Counted from the first letter of the stretch, positions 45,441 to 61,185 are shown. The stretch: 64,000 bases of DNA from Merluccius polli (GCA_030340625.1 JAOPHQ010002368.1:1-64000), one strand, 5' to 3'. Numbers and translations: made by a program. The notes: a model not told the origin generated them from the letters alone.

Positions 45441-48400
45441 TATAAAGTGTTTTTTTTGCTAATTTCAAAAGGAATCTGTAATAAACCATTTTTATATACT
45501 TAGTGTGACAATGTCAAATTAAATCCTGTAACTCAAATTTAGTCAAGAACTGTCCTCAAATCTATTCCTGTGTATTTCCACACCTCGTGTTGTCAACTCC
45601 TGACATTACAGTAATATTGTAAGGGATTTACATACAGGGATTCATCAGTTGAGTGAGCGTCTAATAGACACAGCACCTCTGTCATTCACAAGTCACATAT
45701 TAAGACACATATTTTCTAAATGACATCTTAAAATTGAGATCCATTTTAATGAGTCATTTGGCACCATGTTAAACATTGTGAGGATAGCTCTATTATTGCA
45801 TCTGTAATATGTTTTTTTTTTTTGTATGAGTTGTATTGAGAAGAGGTTTTTCCCTGCTCATTTCCACAATAATAGGCCTGGTAGTGTTGAGATGTTCCTA
45901 CTTTGATTTGAATAGGCTAATGCTCTGTGGCGATGCTGAGTGTGTCAAACAAACACAGAGACATCATCCTTATCAGTGTATGTATTCTGAATTTCATCAC
46001 TCACTGCAGGCAACACATTATTTTAACTTCATATCTAAAAATATCTGCAAAACAATGTGGGTATCTGACAGGTCTGTAATCTAAATGCCTGGTTGTTCTT
46101 GGAGTCTTACGTCTCAAAAATATATCCATTTATCAGTTATTGATTTATTTTTCAAAATGATGTACACTTAGGCCTACAGAGTTGAACTATCTGCTTAATG
46201 AAACCCACATTTTAAAAAGCTACTTAATTATATTTGGAATCTTTATTCTCGCCTAAATACATGTTTGCTTTATTCAACACAGTTGGATGGATCAAACCCC
46301 GAGACCACATCTTTCAGAAGCTTCTAGCGCAGACTGATTCATTTTTCATAATCATGTTTAATTTTCCAGAGGGACAGATATTTTTAGAAGTTAATGGAAT
46401 ACGTTCCTTATCATCATGCCAATCCTTCAGCTCTGATTTGAGATAAAGCAACTGGAAGTAACATTAATACCACAACATGTTCTGAAAGATTTATCTCAAC
46501 CCGCTAATGAGCCTGGAAACACTCTCTGTTTGCATAATGAAATGCAGAGAGAATATAATACATTATTAGCATACCAAGAAGAAGAAACAACAACACTGGT
46601 ATTCTGGAGAAGATTGTACAACAGGCAGAATGGAGCAAAAATTAGAAAGATTATTAAGGATTTATCCAGGAAAAAAGCAGAATGTCTTCCGCCCTAATCC
46701 ATATTTCATGTATTGTTCTACTGAAATGATGCTGAGAAATGCTGCACGCACGACAAACACGACGCGCTTCCCCGTGTGGGTTTATAAACTTGAGGCCAAG
46801 ATAGCAGACGACTCCTATCATCCCTTCTTTAGCATGAGGAGCATGAAGAAATAAAAAAAGATCCTTAAATATTCATCTCTAATTACGGTGTAGGCATGTG
46901 TGTTCACCAGATGGATTCCAGCACAAAGCCAGCACTTTGGAGGCTATAGGGATTAAATGCTGAACTCTTTGGCTGTTATTCTGGCTGGGAAACATTGGTT
47001 TCCAGCAATGACATAAATCATGTTGAAATACTAATTTCTGATTTATTTAACTTACCAAGAAAATGGTTTGCAATTGCAACAACGGTGTTCATGTCAGTGA
47101 AGTCTCGGTGTTGTGGGATACAGGGGCAGGTTGTTTCCCCTCAGCAACATGTGTAACCATCCTGCTCCCAGCCCCGCTCATTACCTGTTTTTTCTTCATG
47201 TCTTTAGTGAAATGTTTGTCACCAGTGTTAATTAGTCATTCTGTTCACCCGTGTTTCATCCTTAGTTTTCTGCCCCAGTTTGTCGGTTCCTGATGTTGGT
47301 TTGTTTCTGCCTGGTTTGTTTCCTTGACTAACACTTTCTTTTTGCACCTCCCCTGAGTCTTCCCCATCTCTGCATTTGGGTTCACCTTCCTGCGCCAGCC
47401 GTGACATTATGCTTCTCGTATTGACTTTGCACCACTCAGTATACAGGATTTATTGAAGAGCAACAGTCAAAACAAATCAATCAGCGAAACTAAAGAGAAC
47501 AACAACAAAAAACCTAGCATGGCTGTCATCATGTCTGTCTTTACTTTGGCTAGAGGCTAAATTGTTTCTGTGTTATCGTTTATTCATATCAGAGGAAAGG
47601 CACAAATTAGCATTTAGAATAACGTGTGCAGGGTTTCATATTTTTTGCCTTATCAGCCACATTTGACAGGCAGGATTAGAATCATCGTTGCAATGACCGT
47701 GTATTAGATAAAGTGAAATGAGGGAGAAACAATTAGATCCCACAAAGTCATTACCCCAATTATTGCCACACATAAGTGTCATTTGCCGAAGCACCAGAAT
47801 TCATGTCGGCAATTGCATGGTTTACTGGCCCTGAAAGCAAAACAAAAAATCACAATCTAACAATTGTCAGGCAAGTTGTGAATTCAATTAAAGCAGAAAC
47901 GTGTCTTTCACAGGGTCCTTCAAAAGCATCAGTGGAAACATTCCCTTTCATTTAACATAAAGCTTCGAACGCTAGTGAAAATACATTTGATCTGCCCTTA
48001 AATCCACTGCTATGCTTTTAGTGTGTCCATCATTTTTTATAGCAGAGATGTGCAGATACAACAACTGTAATGTCATAGTCCTCATATAACCATTCGTAGA
48101 AACTGCTTAACTATTTCCATCATTTTTTTTTTTAAGGATTGATCACAAATAGGTTCCCTGTGAAACCCTCGAAGCAACGCATGACCCAATTAGCTAAAGG
48201 ATTCAACATGTGACTCAAATGGTACTAAAAATAATGTTTTAAAACATGTCATTGTTCAATATGTATGTCTAAAGGCTATAGAAATTGTAAAAACATCCAA
48301 TCAGTTTGTATGAAGACTAATATCTCCACGTAATTATCTGATAATTTGTAGATATACCAACTGAGGCCGCTGTTCAACCTGCAAGTGTTATTTTTAAAAA

Positions 48401-51230
48401 TAACAGAAGGTGTTCAAACTGCAAGTGTTTTTTTTAAATAAAAACAACCGAAGGTTTTCGCAAAAAATTAAGGACAAAATATGTGGCTATGTTTTCATAT
48501 TTTATTGCAGAAAACACAAAAGCTAAAAAGAGAATATGAAGAACAAAAAAATCATGTGAAAGCTTGCGTGCCTGAAGATAATACTGAAACACATGATGAG
48601 CTGCACGGGGGGGTGATGAGATGTTGATTGAGTTATTGCAGAAAATCTGAGTCTCTTTTTCACATATCAGACATATTTGATTTCACAAATATTTGGTTGT
48701 TTTACCATGAATAAAACCCCAATTTAAATATAATAGGTGACTTAAAAGGGTTCACTATTGTATTTGTTCAGTCCTAGTACTAAAGTCTGTAGTGTAGGAT
48801 TATTGTGTTATGCACGCAAGTAATAACCACATATAAACAATAGAAACACAATAGAAACTGTACATATGTTAAATTAAAGTTAAACTATAGATGCATAACT
48901 GCAACCGCATTTCTCTCTAGTCCCAGGTAACGTGAATAGCTAAACACAATACACCCCCCCCCCCCATAATGCACCTTGGCAATCTGTTTATGTAAATGAC
49001 GCCTATTAGATTACACCACATTGTATCTCTTCATAGCATAACACAAGCATAGTCATGGATAATTACTCCTACGTATATTTTCCTTCAACAAATCCTTTCA
49101 TCTTTCCGGAAAGAACATTAAAACAAACTCCCTACTTCCTTCAATGGTTGTACGGAGGGATAGTTATGTGTATCTGAACACAAAAAGCAATGCCTTGAAA
49201 AAAGAAAGGAAGTTGAATAAGCAAGAACAACCACTTCTCCAGGAAGAAGCTCTTAGGGTCCTGTTGTCTGAAGGCCTTGTGAAGTGTTTACTACACTTGT
49301 ACAGACTTTAGAGAACATCCCTGAATGTGTTATCTGTATGGTATCATTTGTTTTAACATGTAATGGAGTCCTTTATGTAATTAATAAAAAACAACATTAT
49401 GATTAATATACCCCCCCTGTTGATGTCGTCACAAGACGTTCAATCGCGACCTCCGGTAACAAACAGGGCCATGATTAACGATCTTTGGCGGCAAAATATT
49501 CAACGATTCAGATGCAAATACATTTTATGGCTGTAACAGTAGGTTGTAACTCAATGCAAGGGCAAATAATTATACTTGCAAAACTTTGGCCATACCGGGG
49601 GGAATGACATGGAGAAGCAGTCTTTCTGCCAGTTGGGAAACAACAGGGTAATGAAACATGCAAGAGGACCCGGCCCATCAATCTGAACCCGTGGCGCTGC
49701 ACCTCTGTCCCTCCGTCCCAGTGTGTCCGGATTTCACTTGTATAACGTCGGCAGCACAGAGCGCTTTTAAACCTTATGGTTGGGGACTGCTACAGCCCTG
49801 CTCTTATTTCATACGAACCGGCGGCTCTCAGGTCAAATTCACAAATTTGAATCTAAAAAAAAAAACAAAACGCCAGCCCAGCAGCTTTTCAACGCGTTAT
49901 GAATTCATTATCCTTTCAATAACCAGGTTCAGAGCGTCACTGTAAACAAGATCTTCAATTTTATTTTGTGGTTCAGTCAATTGTGTGATTTGTATATGAT
50001 TATTCCATAAAATGCTGGGCTGTATATGATGTATTTTATAATGCTGATGTTAGGTTATGTCAGATGGCATTCCCAAGCCTCTTCCCATTCTCAGCATCTG
50101 GCATAAAGGGTCAACCCAGTCCCAGTCCCAGTGGTGGGGTTTACAACAGTCCTGCTTATTAATCTACAAACCAGTTGGGAGTCATGACTTGTATATGTAT
50201 TTTTGGACCAAAGCAATGTATTTAATCAACTTATGGCACGTGTGTGTCATGTGTGCGCGTGCGTGCGACTAAATAAAAGTGGGCCTTGAAATGAAAACTA
50301 CAAAATAATTGGATGCCAGCCAGCGTACTGAGGCCTGTTTATGGGATGGTTTTTGATATGCAGACACATAACTAAGACCAGCTTCAGATGTAAATGCTAG
50401 CAACAGCTCAAGCGTCGGCTCAACTCTTTTCCGTAATTGTATGTGCGTGAATGAGCAGTTAGCTGAATGAACTCTGGGCTTTAAACCAAACAACTTTCAA
50501 GCATCCAGTTAAGATAAAAGCAATTCTAATTTACTTTTAAAGCTCAAAGAGCTACAGATCTCCAATTGTTGTTGGAGCAACTGCTAAAAGTTAGGCGGTT
50601 CAGTGGTGTGCGCCAAAGTTATTCTAATTATTGGGCTGTTGCTGCGGTGATATCGTGATATTGTCCCCCTGGAGGGCAAAGATAACCCTTTGAATTAAAC
50701 TGTAGCTATTAGAGATCAGAGTTCATATATTAGAGGGTCATATATTAGACACAGTGGGGTGGTGGTGGAGGTAAGATGGTAGTCTTATACCATCAACATC
50801 AACAATGCAGCCATGATGAAGACCTTCCAGGCCAGATGGTCGGCTGCTGGCTGGCCTTTTAATCTTGGCTAACCTCACAACAATGGTATCGTTTAGCTGC
50901 TGACTTCACTTACAACAAGGATATCTGTGTCTAGTTTTGGCTAAGTTTACTTATAACAATGATATAATTTAGGTTTTGAACATGCCCATTTTCTTTGAAG
51001 GTTAGTGAGTGATACACTGCATTTGTGTGACCTTTGCTTAAAACTGAGCAAAGTGAAGTGGTTTCTACACGTTGTACAGCTCCTGAACCACTCACCACTT
51101 CAGCATGAAGGAAATTAGCTGTAAAGGTGAAAACCATAAAGGAGCCGATCAAACCCATCAGCTCTGGAGGCCTGGCTGTGCCGGCACCGCCTTTGGTAGC
51201 GTGTCAAACAGTAAGTCAGTGTCCAAAAAA
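45441..51230. other. intergenic, no gene supported
   Basis: Contains a tandem duplication at 48368-48455 and a C run at 48953-48965. The stretches 46490-46990 and 47550-47900 are unique, AT-rich and dense in ATTA-type sites, so they look like conserved enhancers, but this cannot be shown here. Confidence 0.4.
48368..48455. repeat. two-copy tandem duplication
   Basis: The unit GTTCAA.CTGCAAGTGTT, followed by a T/A-rich part and GAAGG, occurs twice, about 43 bp apart. Confidence 0.8.
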
Positions 51231-51234
51231 GCTG

Positions 51235-51297
<63 letters not shown>
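51235..51297. repeat. (ATC)n microsatellite
   Basis: About 63 bp of uninterrupted ATC/CAT; the poly-Ser and poly-Asp frames it creates are not genes. Confidence 0.97.
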
Positions 51298-51299
51298 GT

Positions 51300-52390
51300 C
51301 AATTTCTCTCCTCGCTCCTTTACATGAATTGTTGATTTTTTAGATATTGAATATAAACATATCAAATATATTGATATTATTATTAATAGAGCGAAAAGTA
51401 CAAGTAGCACACGTATTTCGTTGTTGTTTTACAAACAGCCTGCAATAGACATGGCCATGGCGCGGGTTCGAAGCCAGGCAAGGCACTAGTGGAATTGGGG
51501 AAAAGCCACCTGTTTGGCACATCTATCACCTACAGCATCAATCATTCACCAAACACAAACAACCATAACAGTTGTTGAGGTGTAGGAGCCGAGGCGTGAT
51601 AGTAAAGAGGGAGTATGTTCCCGGTACTAACGCTAGTGTCAGGACGGGAATAAAAAACGAGAAACACATTCGCCATCAGCTCCGCTCTGAATGAATCATC
51701 AGGAAAATCAACCATCACGGTTTTTATTTGTCGTTTTGAAGGTATTTTTTTAGTCAAGTGCGATAGTAACGATGCAGGATGTTCTGCATACTAATGATAA
51801 TGTCAGGGTTGAAAAACAAAAAATATTTGCACAGTTATTATGGAAATAATATACCACTCGCCAAAACTAAGAGATGGCTTACTACAGCACCACACAAGAA
51901 AGTGAATTCAGGATGACCTCAATCCAAGGTCAGTAAAACCAGAGCATACGATTCTTGTGTACTGCTGGCAGCACATGAATAATAATAATCATTAAAAAAA
52001 TAATAATTCATGAGAGTATCAACATTACCACTGCAGCCAGAACGTACATCATAACATCGGGACAAAGCAAGCGTTTTTCACATCAACAATGTACAGCAAA
52101 TGGTCCTTCCTCCTCCACTCGCGCGTGTTGTCTGAAAGGCCGAAATAACGGAGGCAACTACACCGTCCATCCGTCCGTCCATCCATCATACCTGCTTAGT
52201 CCTTGCTAGGGTCACTGCGGCTGGAGCTTAGCCTAGCTTAGCGTGACCAGAGGGGCAGGCAGACACCCATCATTCATACCCTACTGCCGATCACCTATCG
52301 GTCTCCCCTCCATGCACAGAGGTTGGAGGAGAAAACTAGAGCACCCGGTGTCACCCCCAATCCAGACATGACAGATACAGGACCCCACTA
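51300..52390. other. intergenic, no gene seen
   Basis: A tRNA B-box-like GGGTTCGAAGCC near 51463 may be a SINE scrap. Otherwise unremarkable. Confidence 0.4.
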
Positions 52391-52399
52391 TATATATAA

Positions 52400-52456
<57 letters not shown>
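52400..52456. repeat. (TA)n microsatellite
   Basis: About 57 bp of TA; a TC array follows 130 bp later. Confidence 0.97.
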
Positions 52457-52459
<3 letters not shown>

Positions 52460-52588
52460 CGACAAACAAACAGGCCTAAAAATAAACACAGCAAGATGCA
52501 ACAAGTTGCATGAAGGACAAACAACAACAGACCAGGTAGAGGTGTTGCCATGACACTTCTGCCTATAGTATCCCTGAGACACACCCCT

Positions 52589-54600
<2,012 letters not shown>

Positions 54601-54618
54601 AGCTGCTGGCACCATTAC

Positions 54619-54690
54619 CTGGAGAATATACGCCATGCCCTTCAGATCACTCAGCGCACACAACACCCATTCATCAATATCGCTCGCCAT
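54619..54690 (-). CDS. candidate first coding exon of an unidentified gene
   Basis: ATG in good context (GCAGCGATGG) opens 24 codons beginning MASDIDEWVLCALSDLKGMA and ends in phase 0 at a donor (CAG|GTAATG). The DNA just upstream (54780-54930) is CpG-rich with an ETS site. I do not recognise the protein. The gene would run leftward; no second exon could be fixed. Confidence 0.5.
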
Positions 54691-54779
54691 CGCTGCTTTC
54701 AAGGGCACATAAACTAAAGGTTGAGCACAACCGTTGAACCTAATTATGCTGATGGTTGTGGGACACTAAAAGCCACGGG

Positions 54780-54935
54780 TCGTTAGCTCTTATAAAGGTC
54801 TACATGGCGTCCCCTGAGTGGTGCTCCGCCGAACACCGGAAGACGCGCCCGCTGCATCTTGATGATGCGGCCAGCGTCATTAGTGCAGACGCAGCCGGGA
54901 GTCGCCGTTGCAGCGTCACTTCAGATCTGCATTGT
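54780..54935 (-). promoter_or_regulatory. CpG-rich promoter candidate
   Basis: An island of CpGs in AT-rich DNA with an ETS-type site ACCGGAAG (54835-54842) and TGACGC/GCGTCA half-CRE sites, 90-245 bp upstream of the ATG at 54690. The plus strand also has TATAAAGG and an ATGGCG at 54804, so the promoter could be bidirectional. Confidence 0.45.
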
Positions 54936-55043
54936 GTGTTTAAATTGATGTGTGTCTGGTGTGTGTGTGTGTGCGTGTGCATGTGTGGGTGTACATGTGT
55001 GTGTGTGTTTGTGTATTCATTAATGTTTTTATTTTATTGTATT

Positions 55044-55144
<101 letters not shown>

Positions 55145-55228
55145 TGGCTCCTGGCATCCAGGTTAAGGATGTTGTCATGTCTCAAGCCTGCATTTCATAT
55201 GACTCGTCTTTTCTCTGTCCAACAACAA

Positions 55229-55230
<2 letters not shown>

Positions 55231-55269
<39 letters not shown>

Positions 55270-55287
55270 CGCATGCGTGCACGTACA

Positions 55288-55321
<34 letters not shown>
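55231..55321. repeat. two (CA)n arrays
   Basis: CA at 55231-55266 and 55289-55321, separated by a GCATGCG-containing spacer. Confidence 0.96.
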
Positions 55322-58300
55322 AAACAAAGCCTGTGCTGGGCAGATGCCATTACAGAGACAACAAGCTCAAAGAATGATCCCAGGCATAAATTATCAAACA
55401 ATTATTCATCTAGAGGGGATGAAAACAGGTTGTCTGCCAAGCCGTGTTTTGAAACCCAAATACATAAGGCGGCTGGGATAGTGTTTTTGGGGACGGGGTG
55501 CTGGAAGGACGACAAATCTCTATAACCTTAACCTGATTACAATCAACAACAAGCACCATTTTGATTGGGATGTTGGAAGTGTAGCATAAATATATGGGTG
55601 AGGGGTTTAGATATTAGTTTGCACCGTAGCTTTATTGGACTCCAATAGTATCACTAATCCACCATTCCAGGCAGTTTGTGTGTTGAAAGTATCAGCATGC
55701 AGATAAACCATGTGGAGCTATTAAACAGGACTTGGGTGTGACTCTCTGGGGGAAAAAATAAGGAAAGGCATTTGTTTTGAATACAATTTAAATGGAGTTC
55801 AGTGATGCATGCTTGACAAAACATGTTACAATTAACTGAATGACAACAGTGTTATTTAAATTTAAAAATGTTTTATTACAAAGGTACCCAATAATTCTGG
55901 CATTATTGCTTTTTTTTGTTGTTGTTAAACCCACAATAATCGTAACACTTCAAAAGTCTCACTGCAGAGCCACTTTAAGACATCAGCCCAAAAGCAAAAC
56001 CTTAATAATATCCACTTTACATAAACTTGATCTCCTACCATCGACTGTGAACCACAAATGAACCTCCGCCGAGGGGCCCGTCTAGCGGCAGACCAATAAT
56101 GCCACCCCATCTAAATCTGCATAGAAATAAAATACGTTTGTTTTGTCAAGTACACATTCTCTGCACCACTTTTGCGAGGCTACAGTGTTGACTAAACCAG
56201 CCTGGACACGCCACTGCCTCCACCTCCACACAACAACATATCATTAAAATCAATCGATAGGTTTGCCGGAAAAAAAGTTTTTATTTTTGTATGTGTTGTG
56301 CTTTCAAAGGTCAGGCAACAACATGTGTCCACCAAGGTGTCTGCGTTGCTCGTCATGTACAGCTCTGCTTGGTAAAACCTCGGGGCGTGTCTCAACCACA
56401 CACGTATGAATCACAACCAGAGAGGCCCGGTTTGCGTGTGTGTCATCAAGGCCCCACAAACTCTCAGATTTCTAAATATTGAACACCCCTCCATGACCAC
56501 TGCGCACCTGAATATAGGAGCCAAGCAAACGCCACTTAATCACATAAAGCCTCATGTGTCAGGGCTATCCAGCGCGGGGGCCTGTAATGCTATGTATTGG
56601 ATTCAGGGAAATCCGGCATTCATTAGGTTGCTTTACGATTGGACAGGATGCTGGTGTATTGCAAAGTGGACGCACGGTGTGTATAGTAAATCAGTAAGTC
56701 AGCGTGGTATTCGAAGATATATAAGACACAATTTAGACAACAACAACTCTATATTCAACCACAGGGCTCGTAGGGATGGCGATGCATGGAACCACTCACA
56801 AATTACCAGGGTAAAAGAAATTCATTGCCAGCTTAATGCCCTTTCAAGGTACAAGAGACGATGATATACTGATAATACCCACGATAAACTGGACACACTT
56901 ATTATCCCGACAGTTGCTAGCTCTGCAGGTCTGAACTGGTCTGAACTCGGCTAACACGGTGAGCGACAATCCAACAGAAAGTCCCGACAGCGATGACGAG
57001 ACAACCCGGATAAAGTTTATGACTGGTGGAGGCAGACAAACTTTCATTTCACTTTTATTGCATTCCTCGATTGCCCTGCAGTTTATGATCGTAACAAATG
57101 GACCAAAACGTCTTCACTTTTTCTGACTCAGATTTTAAATCAGGTGTATTGAAGTGTGTTTTGATTTGGAACTACTGAGTTTAACTAGAAATGTTTTAAA
57201 GGCCTTTCTTGAACATTTGAAGATCCCTCTTTCTTTGTACTCCTTAAGATAATGATAACTTCTTATTAAGAAGACTCTAAAAAAAGAAGAGGGAAACTTG
57301 AACATGTTTTCTATGCTGCAAGGTCTCTAGCGTTTCCCTGGTAACAAGACGTATAGATGCACTTGGTGGTTAAAGATGATGTTTATTTGACAATAAAAAC
57401 GGTGGAAGACGAGAGATTGATAATTATGACGTTTATACCATTATGGTTGAAGATGTATTTCCCTTTCTTCTTATAATCCTAGGGTTTGAATCATGTGATC
57501 TGAAGTTCAAAGGATAACTAAAATAACCAAGCAACCAGTTATTACTCTTGTCATAATGGTGAAAAAGGTTGACGTGACCCAGAGATGGATGAGATAGCGT
57601 TGCAACTCCACGTGGTTCACTGTTGTGCCAACATGTCCATTCTTCATGGTTGATGTTTGGGACACATGGTACACAATCTCAATTATTAATTTGTGTAGTA
57701 AAAAAGTGGCAATAGCCACCGATGACAAAGGGAATACTGAATGCCAAACGACCATGTGCTCATTTGGCATTTAGTATTCATTTAGTATTCAGGTTGTTTT
57801 CGGTTACTTTCCTCTCCTCCACCATTACAACTTGTATGTATGTTTCAGTAGTCTACAGAATCAATAAATTATGTGTACTTTTTAAGCGGCGCTGCGGGTG
57901 TGCCAGTTCGAGTGAGTTCCTGATGAGTAGTGAGAGAGAGCGAAGTTGTTTGTGGAGAAGTGTTGTGAGCAGACTAAACAAGATGGATTGAAAAAGGTTT
58001 TTCCAAGGACATCCGCAGCCAGCGAATGTCGACAGAAGACGAAATGTCAGATCATTGTGGACAAACTATTGTTTAAAATGCATTCAGACAGGCTCGATTA
58101 CAGGAACATCAATGTTTAGCCTGTGAGAAAAAATAACTAGGCTATATGTCCAGGTGGAGGGTTTAGCATATGGACTTGGAATGGATTTGTTCCTTTTTAT
58201 TCCTTTTTATGCTGCAAGGACAAGAGGACACTTGGCATTGTCCAGTAAGCACATCTCCTATTTCCTAACTGGTCTGCAGGGAAGACACTTAAGAAAGCAC

Positions 58301-58515
58301 TATACTACCTTTACCATGCAGTCTTCAGGTCTGTGGGTGTGCGTTCTACCCCCCTCAGTTACAGATCATCTCAATGCATCTCATTATCTCTCTTTGTTTT
58401 GCATACATTTACATATTTTTACAAATTCTATCCTGTTAATGGAATCAAGTTTAAATTGTGTGCTTTGTTCGCCCTGGGGGAATTGTTTTAATTGTTTTTT
58501 AATTGCTTGTGTATG
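55322..58515. other. intergenic, no gene supported
   Basis: Contains a hAT-like terminus GACACGCCACTG near 56208 and the hairpin at 57732-57779. Otherwise nothing I can name. Confidence 0.45.
57732..57779. repeat. imperfect stem-loop
   Basis: GAATACTGAATGCCAAACGA pairs with TCATTTGGCATTTAGTATTC with two mismatches and a short loop. The last 12 bases (ATTTAGTATTC) are then repeated directly. Confidence 0.85.
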
Positions 58516-58518
58516 CAT

Positions 58519-58523
58519 TTATG

Positions 58524-58556
<33 letters not shown>

Positions 58557-58612
58557 CTGCGTGTGCGCGTGTGCAGTACTTGTGTGCACGCGCATGCATG
58601 TGTGTATGTGCA

Positions 58613-58673
<61 letters not shown>

Positions 58674-58700
58674 ATGTGTGTGTGTGTGTGTGTGTGTATA
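58519..58700. repeat. (GT)n compound microsatellite
   Basis: About 180 bp of GT with GC and AT interruptions. Confidence 0.97.
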
Positions 58701-59076
58701 CTGTCACATCATGGGGCTCAAGTGTAATGTTATGTTTTGTGTTTTTGGCCAGCGGAAGGATCCAGAGCTCCCAGACACTGCAATGTGATTAACACATAAA
58801 GAACACTGCGTACCAGAGGACTTGGGCGTTTTGACAAAAATGACTCATAGGATACACCAAATGGTTTTGTGCAGAGTTAGACGTGGAGCGTAGATGTGTG
58901 ATGACATCCTATATTGAGTTCACCATATGCTCATTGCGCGGAGCAAAACCCTAATAAGCTTAGTGGTTGGTTTGGTGTTGTTTCTGTCGTTTGAAACTGC
59001 AAGGACAGAGCATATTTAATAGGTGCTGAAAAGAGCACTTGGTTTCATCAGCCGTAATATTTTCTGAACACATGCG

Positions 59077-59520
59077 TACATACATACATACATACATACA
59101 TAAATACATATACACATACATACATACATACATACATAAATACATATATACATACATACATACATACATACATACATACATGCATACATACATACATACA
59201 TACATACATACATACATACATACATACATAAGTACATACATACATAAGTACATACATATATACGTACATACGTATGTACATACATACATACATACATACA
59301 TACATACATACATGCATACATACATACATACATGCATACATACATACATACATACATACATACATACATACACACATACATACATACGTACATACATACA
59401 TAAGTACATACATATACATACATAAGTACATAAGTACACATACATACATAAGTACATACATAAGTACATGCATACATACATACATACATACATACATACA
59501 TACATACATACATACATACA
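59077..59520. repeat. (CATA)n array, about 445 bp
   Basis: Tetranucleotide repeat with scattered AAGT, GCAT and CGTA variants. All frames on both strands are open because the repeat has no stops; the long ORFs here are artefacts. Confidence 0.98.
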
Positions 59521-60944
59521 AATTCTTCCCTATCTCATCTAAACGTGACATGGATGGATGCACGCCACCAAATAAAGATGGTAGGACACAGATAGCGTTA
59601 AACATCATGCCATTGCTGTCATTGCTCTTTTAAGATATGCTCCTGGCTCTGGCATATCATTCTGCACAGCTCAGTGTGGCCATGTGTCCAAACATCTGCC
59701 AGCTCCAGCAGCGGTCTGTGTGTGTGTGTCTCTTCGGCTGGCAGCTAGAGTACCATAAGGGACAGCGCTGCAAAGTAAATTATCAATTATTTAAAGGAAG
59801 TCAGATGTTTTCTTCACTTTAATTTCCTTGGACACAGGGGGGGGATTTGTTTATTGTCATTGCTCCTTTTTTGTTTTTGGAGAAAAGTAAGCACATCAAG
59901 AGCACTGCCAGCTTAAAGCAAGCCTCTAACTGGCTGTTGATGACAGAGGAACGATGACAAGCCATCAGCAAAGGAGAAAACTATGGCAACATATAGACCC
60001 CCAGTGGAAACCGAGGACGCCAGGGAGGATATATCTCCGGGCAACTTTCAGTGTGGAATTACATCAGATTCTCCTGTCTTTTTTATCCTGTCTTTTTTTT
60101 AGTCATGATTAAATAAAGTGTAACTGGTACTGAAAAGTAAACCCTTGGACTCATTAAAGTTCATTAAAGTTTATTCATAATTCTTCTTTTGGAGTTTTGC
60201 ATCATTTGCCTAATGAAAATAACTTTCCTTGGTGGCTTGCAAGTAAATAGGAGTTGTTTCAGTGAAATGGAAACTAATCCATAAGCTTCGATGATGAAGG
60301 CACTCCTGAGTGTTTGTCAGGGGTGTTAATTAAATCTTGTTCCTCAATCAGCACTTTGTTCACATGACAAACAAATGCTACGCTCTAAGCTAAAATATAT
60401 TTGTGTTTGTATTTATTTGTCTCGCTTTTGAATATGTATTTCCTGCTGCTTATGAAATCAATTATTTATTGAATATTATTCAGTCTGTCTGTCATGTTAT
60501 TCAGTCTGCCTGTCTGTCTTTTATCTCTCTTCATATCAACCGAAAAGCACTTTTATGGAAAATCAGTTGTGGACTGAGTGCTATAATTAAAAAGCAGCAA
60601 AAAGACCATTAGAAATGTCAGCAACAACCTCGACACTTACATGGCCTCACAGTATTACTGCTTCAGTCCAAGGCTGTATTCACATTGGATCTCTTCATTT
60701 GCTTGTTCTATTCAAAATCTCTACGTGTGCTTGTTATATATGTGAGGAATTTGATACTCATAGATCATCAGAAGCGCAAACAATCTGAGTGATACCGTTA
60801 TGAGTACAAGATGTAAAATGTTCATTCCTGAGTGAACACAGAAAAGATTTGAATACCCATGTTGCCGGAGCTTGTGTATCCAATATGAATCCCTATCTAA
60901 AAAGATGGCAATGATGAATTGGTATTTTCATTTTAGTTTTGTCT

Positions 60945-60945
<1 letters not shown>
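59521..60945. other. intergenic, no gene seen
   Basis: AT-rich, with a G run at 59839-59846 and a short GTCTGTCTGTC repeat near 60482. No exon signal. Confidence 0.5.

Positions 60946-60947
<2 letters not shown>

Positions 60948-61017
<70 letters not shown>
60948..61017. repeat. (CT)n-(CA)n compound microsatellite
   Basis: About 48 bp CT then 22 bp CA. Confidence 0.97.
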
Positions 61018-61124
61018 TGCAGATATTCATAATTACGAATAAAACCAAATCATTCACTTCTTGAAAGCCAATATGGAGATGGTTTGTTTGAGATTAAAGG
61101 TGCTGTAGGTACGATTCCAGAGTT

Positions 61125-61128
<4 letters not shown>

Positions 61129-61180
<52 letters not shown>
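61129..61180. repeat. (GA)n microsatellite
   Basis: About 52 bp GA, the inverse of the CT array 130 bp to its left. Confidence 0.97.

Positions 61181-61185
<5 letters not shown>

Noticed and set aside
50664..50682. CTCF-like site TGCCCTCCAGGGGGAC on the minus strand
   Set aside because: Matches the CCAGGGGG core only; flanking positions disagree with the usual motif.
51451..51500. Possible SINE or tRNA gene (GGGTTCGAAGCC)
   Set aside because: B-box-like sequence only, no A box and no cloverleaf.
56195..56222. hAT terminus GACACGCCACTG
   Set aside because: Single short end without partner or target duplication; noted in the region entry only.
59016..59608. ORFs up to 186 codons on both strands (YMCY/IHTY repeats)
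   Set aside because: They are translations of the CATA array, which lacks stop codons in all frames.
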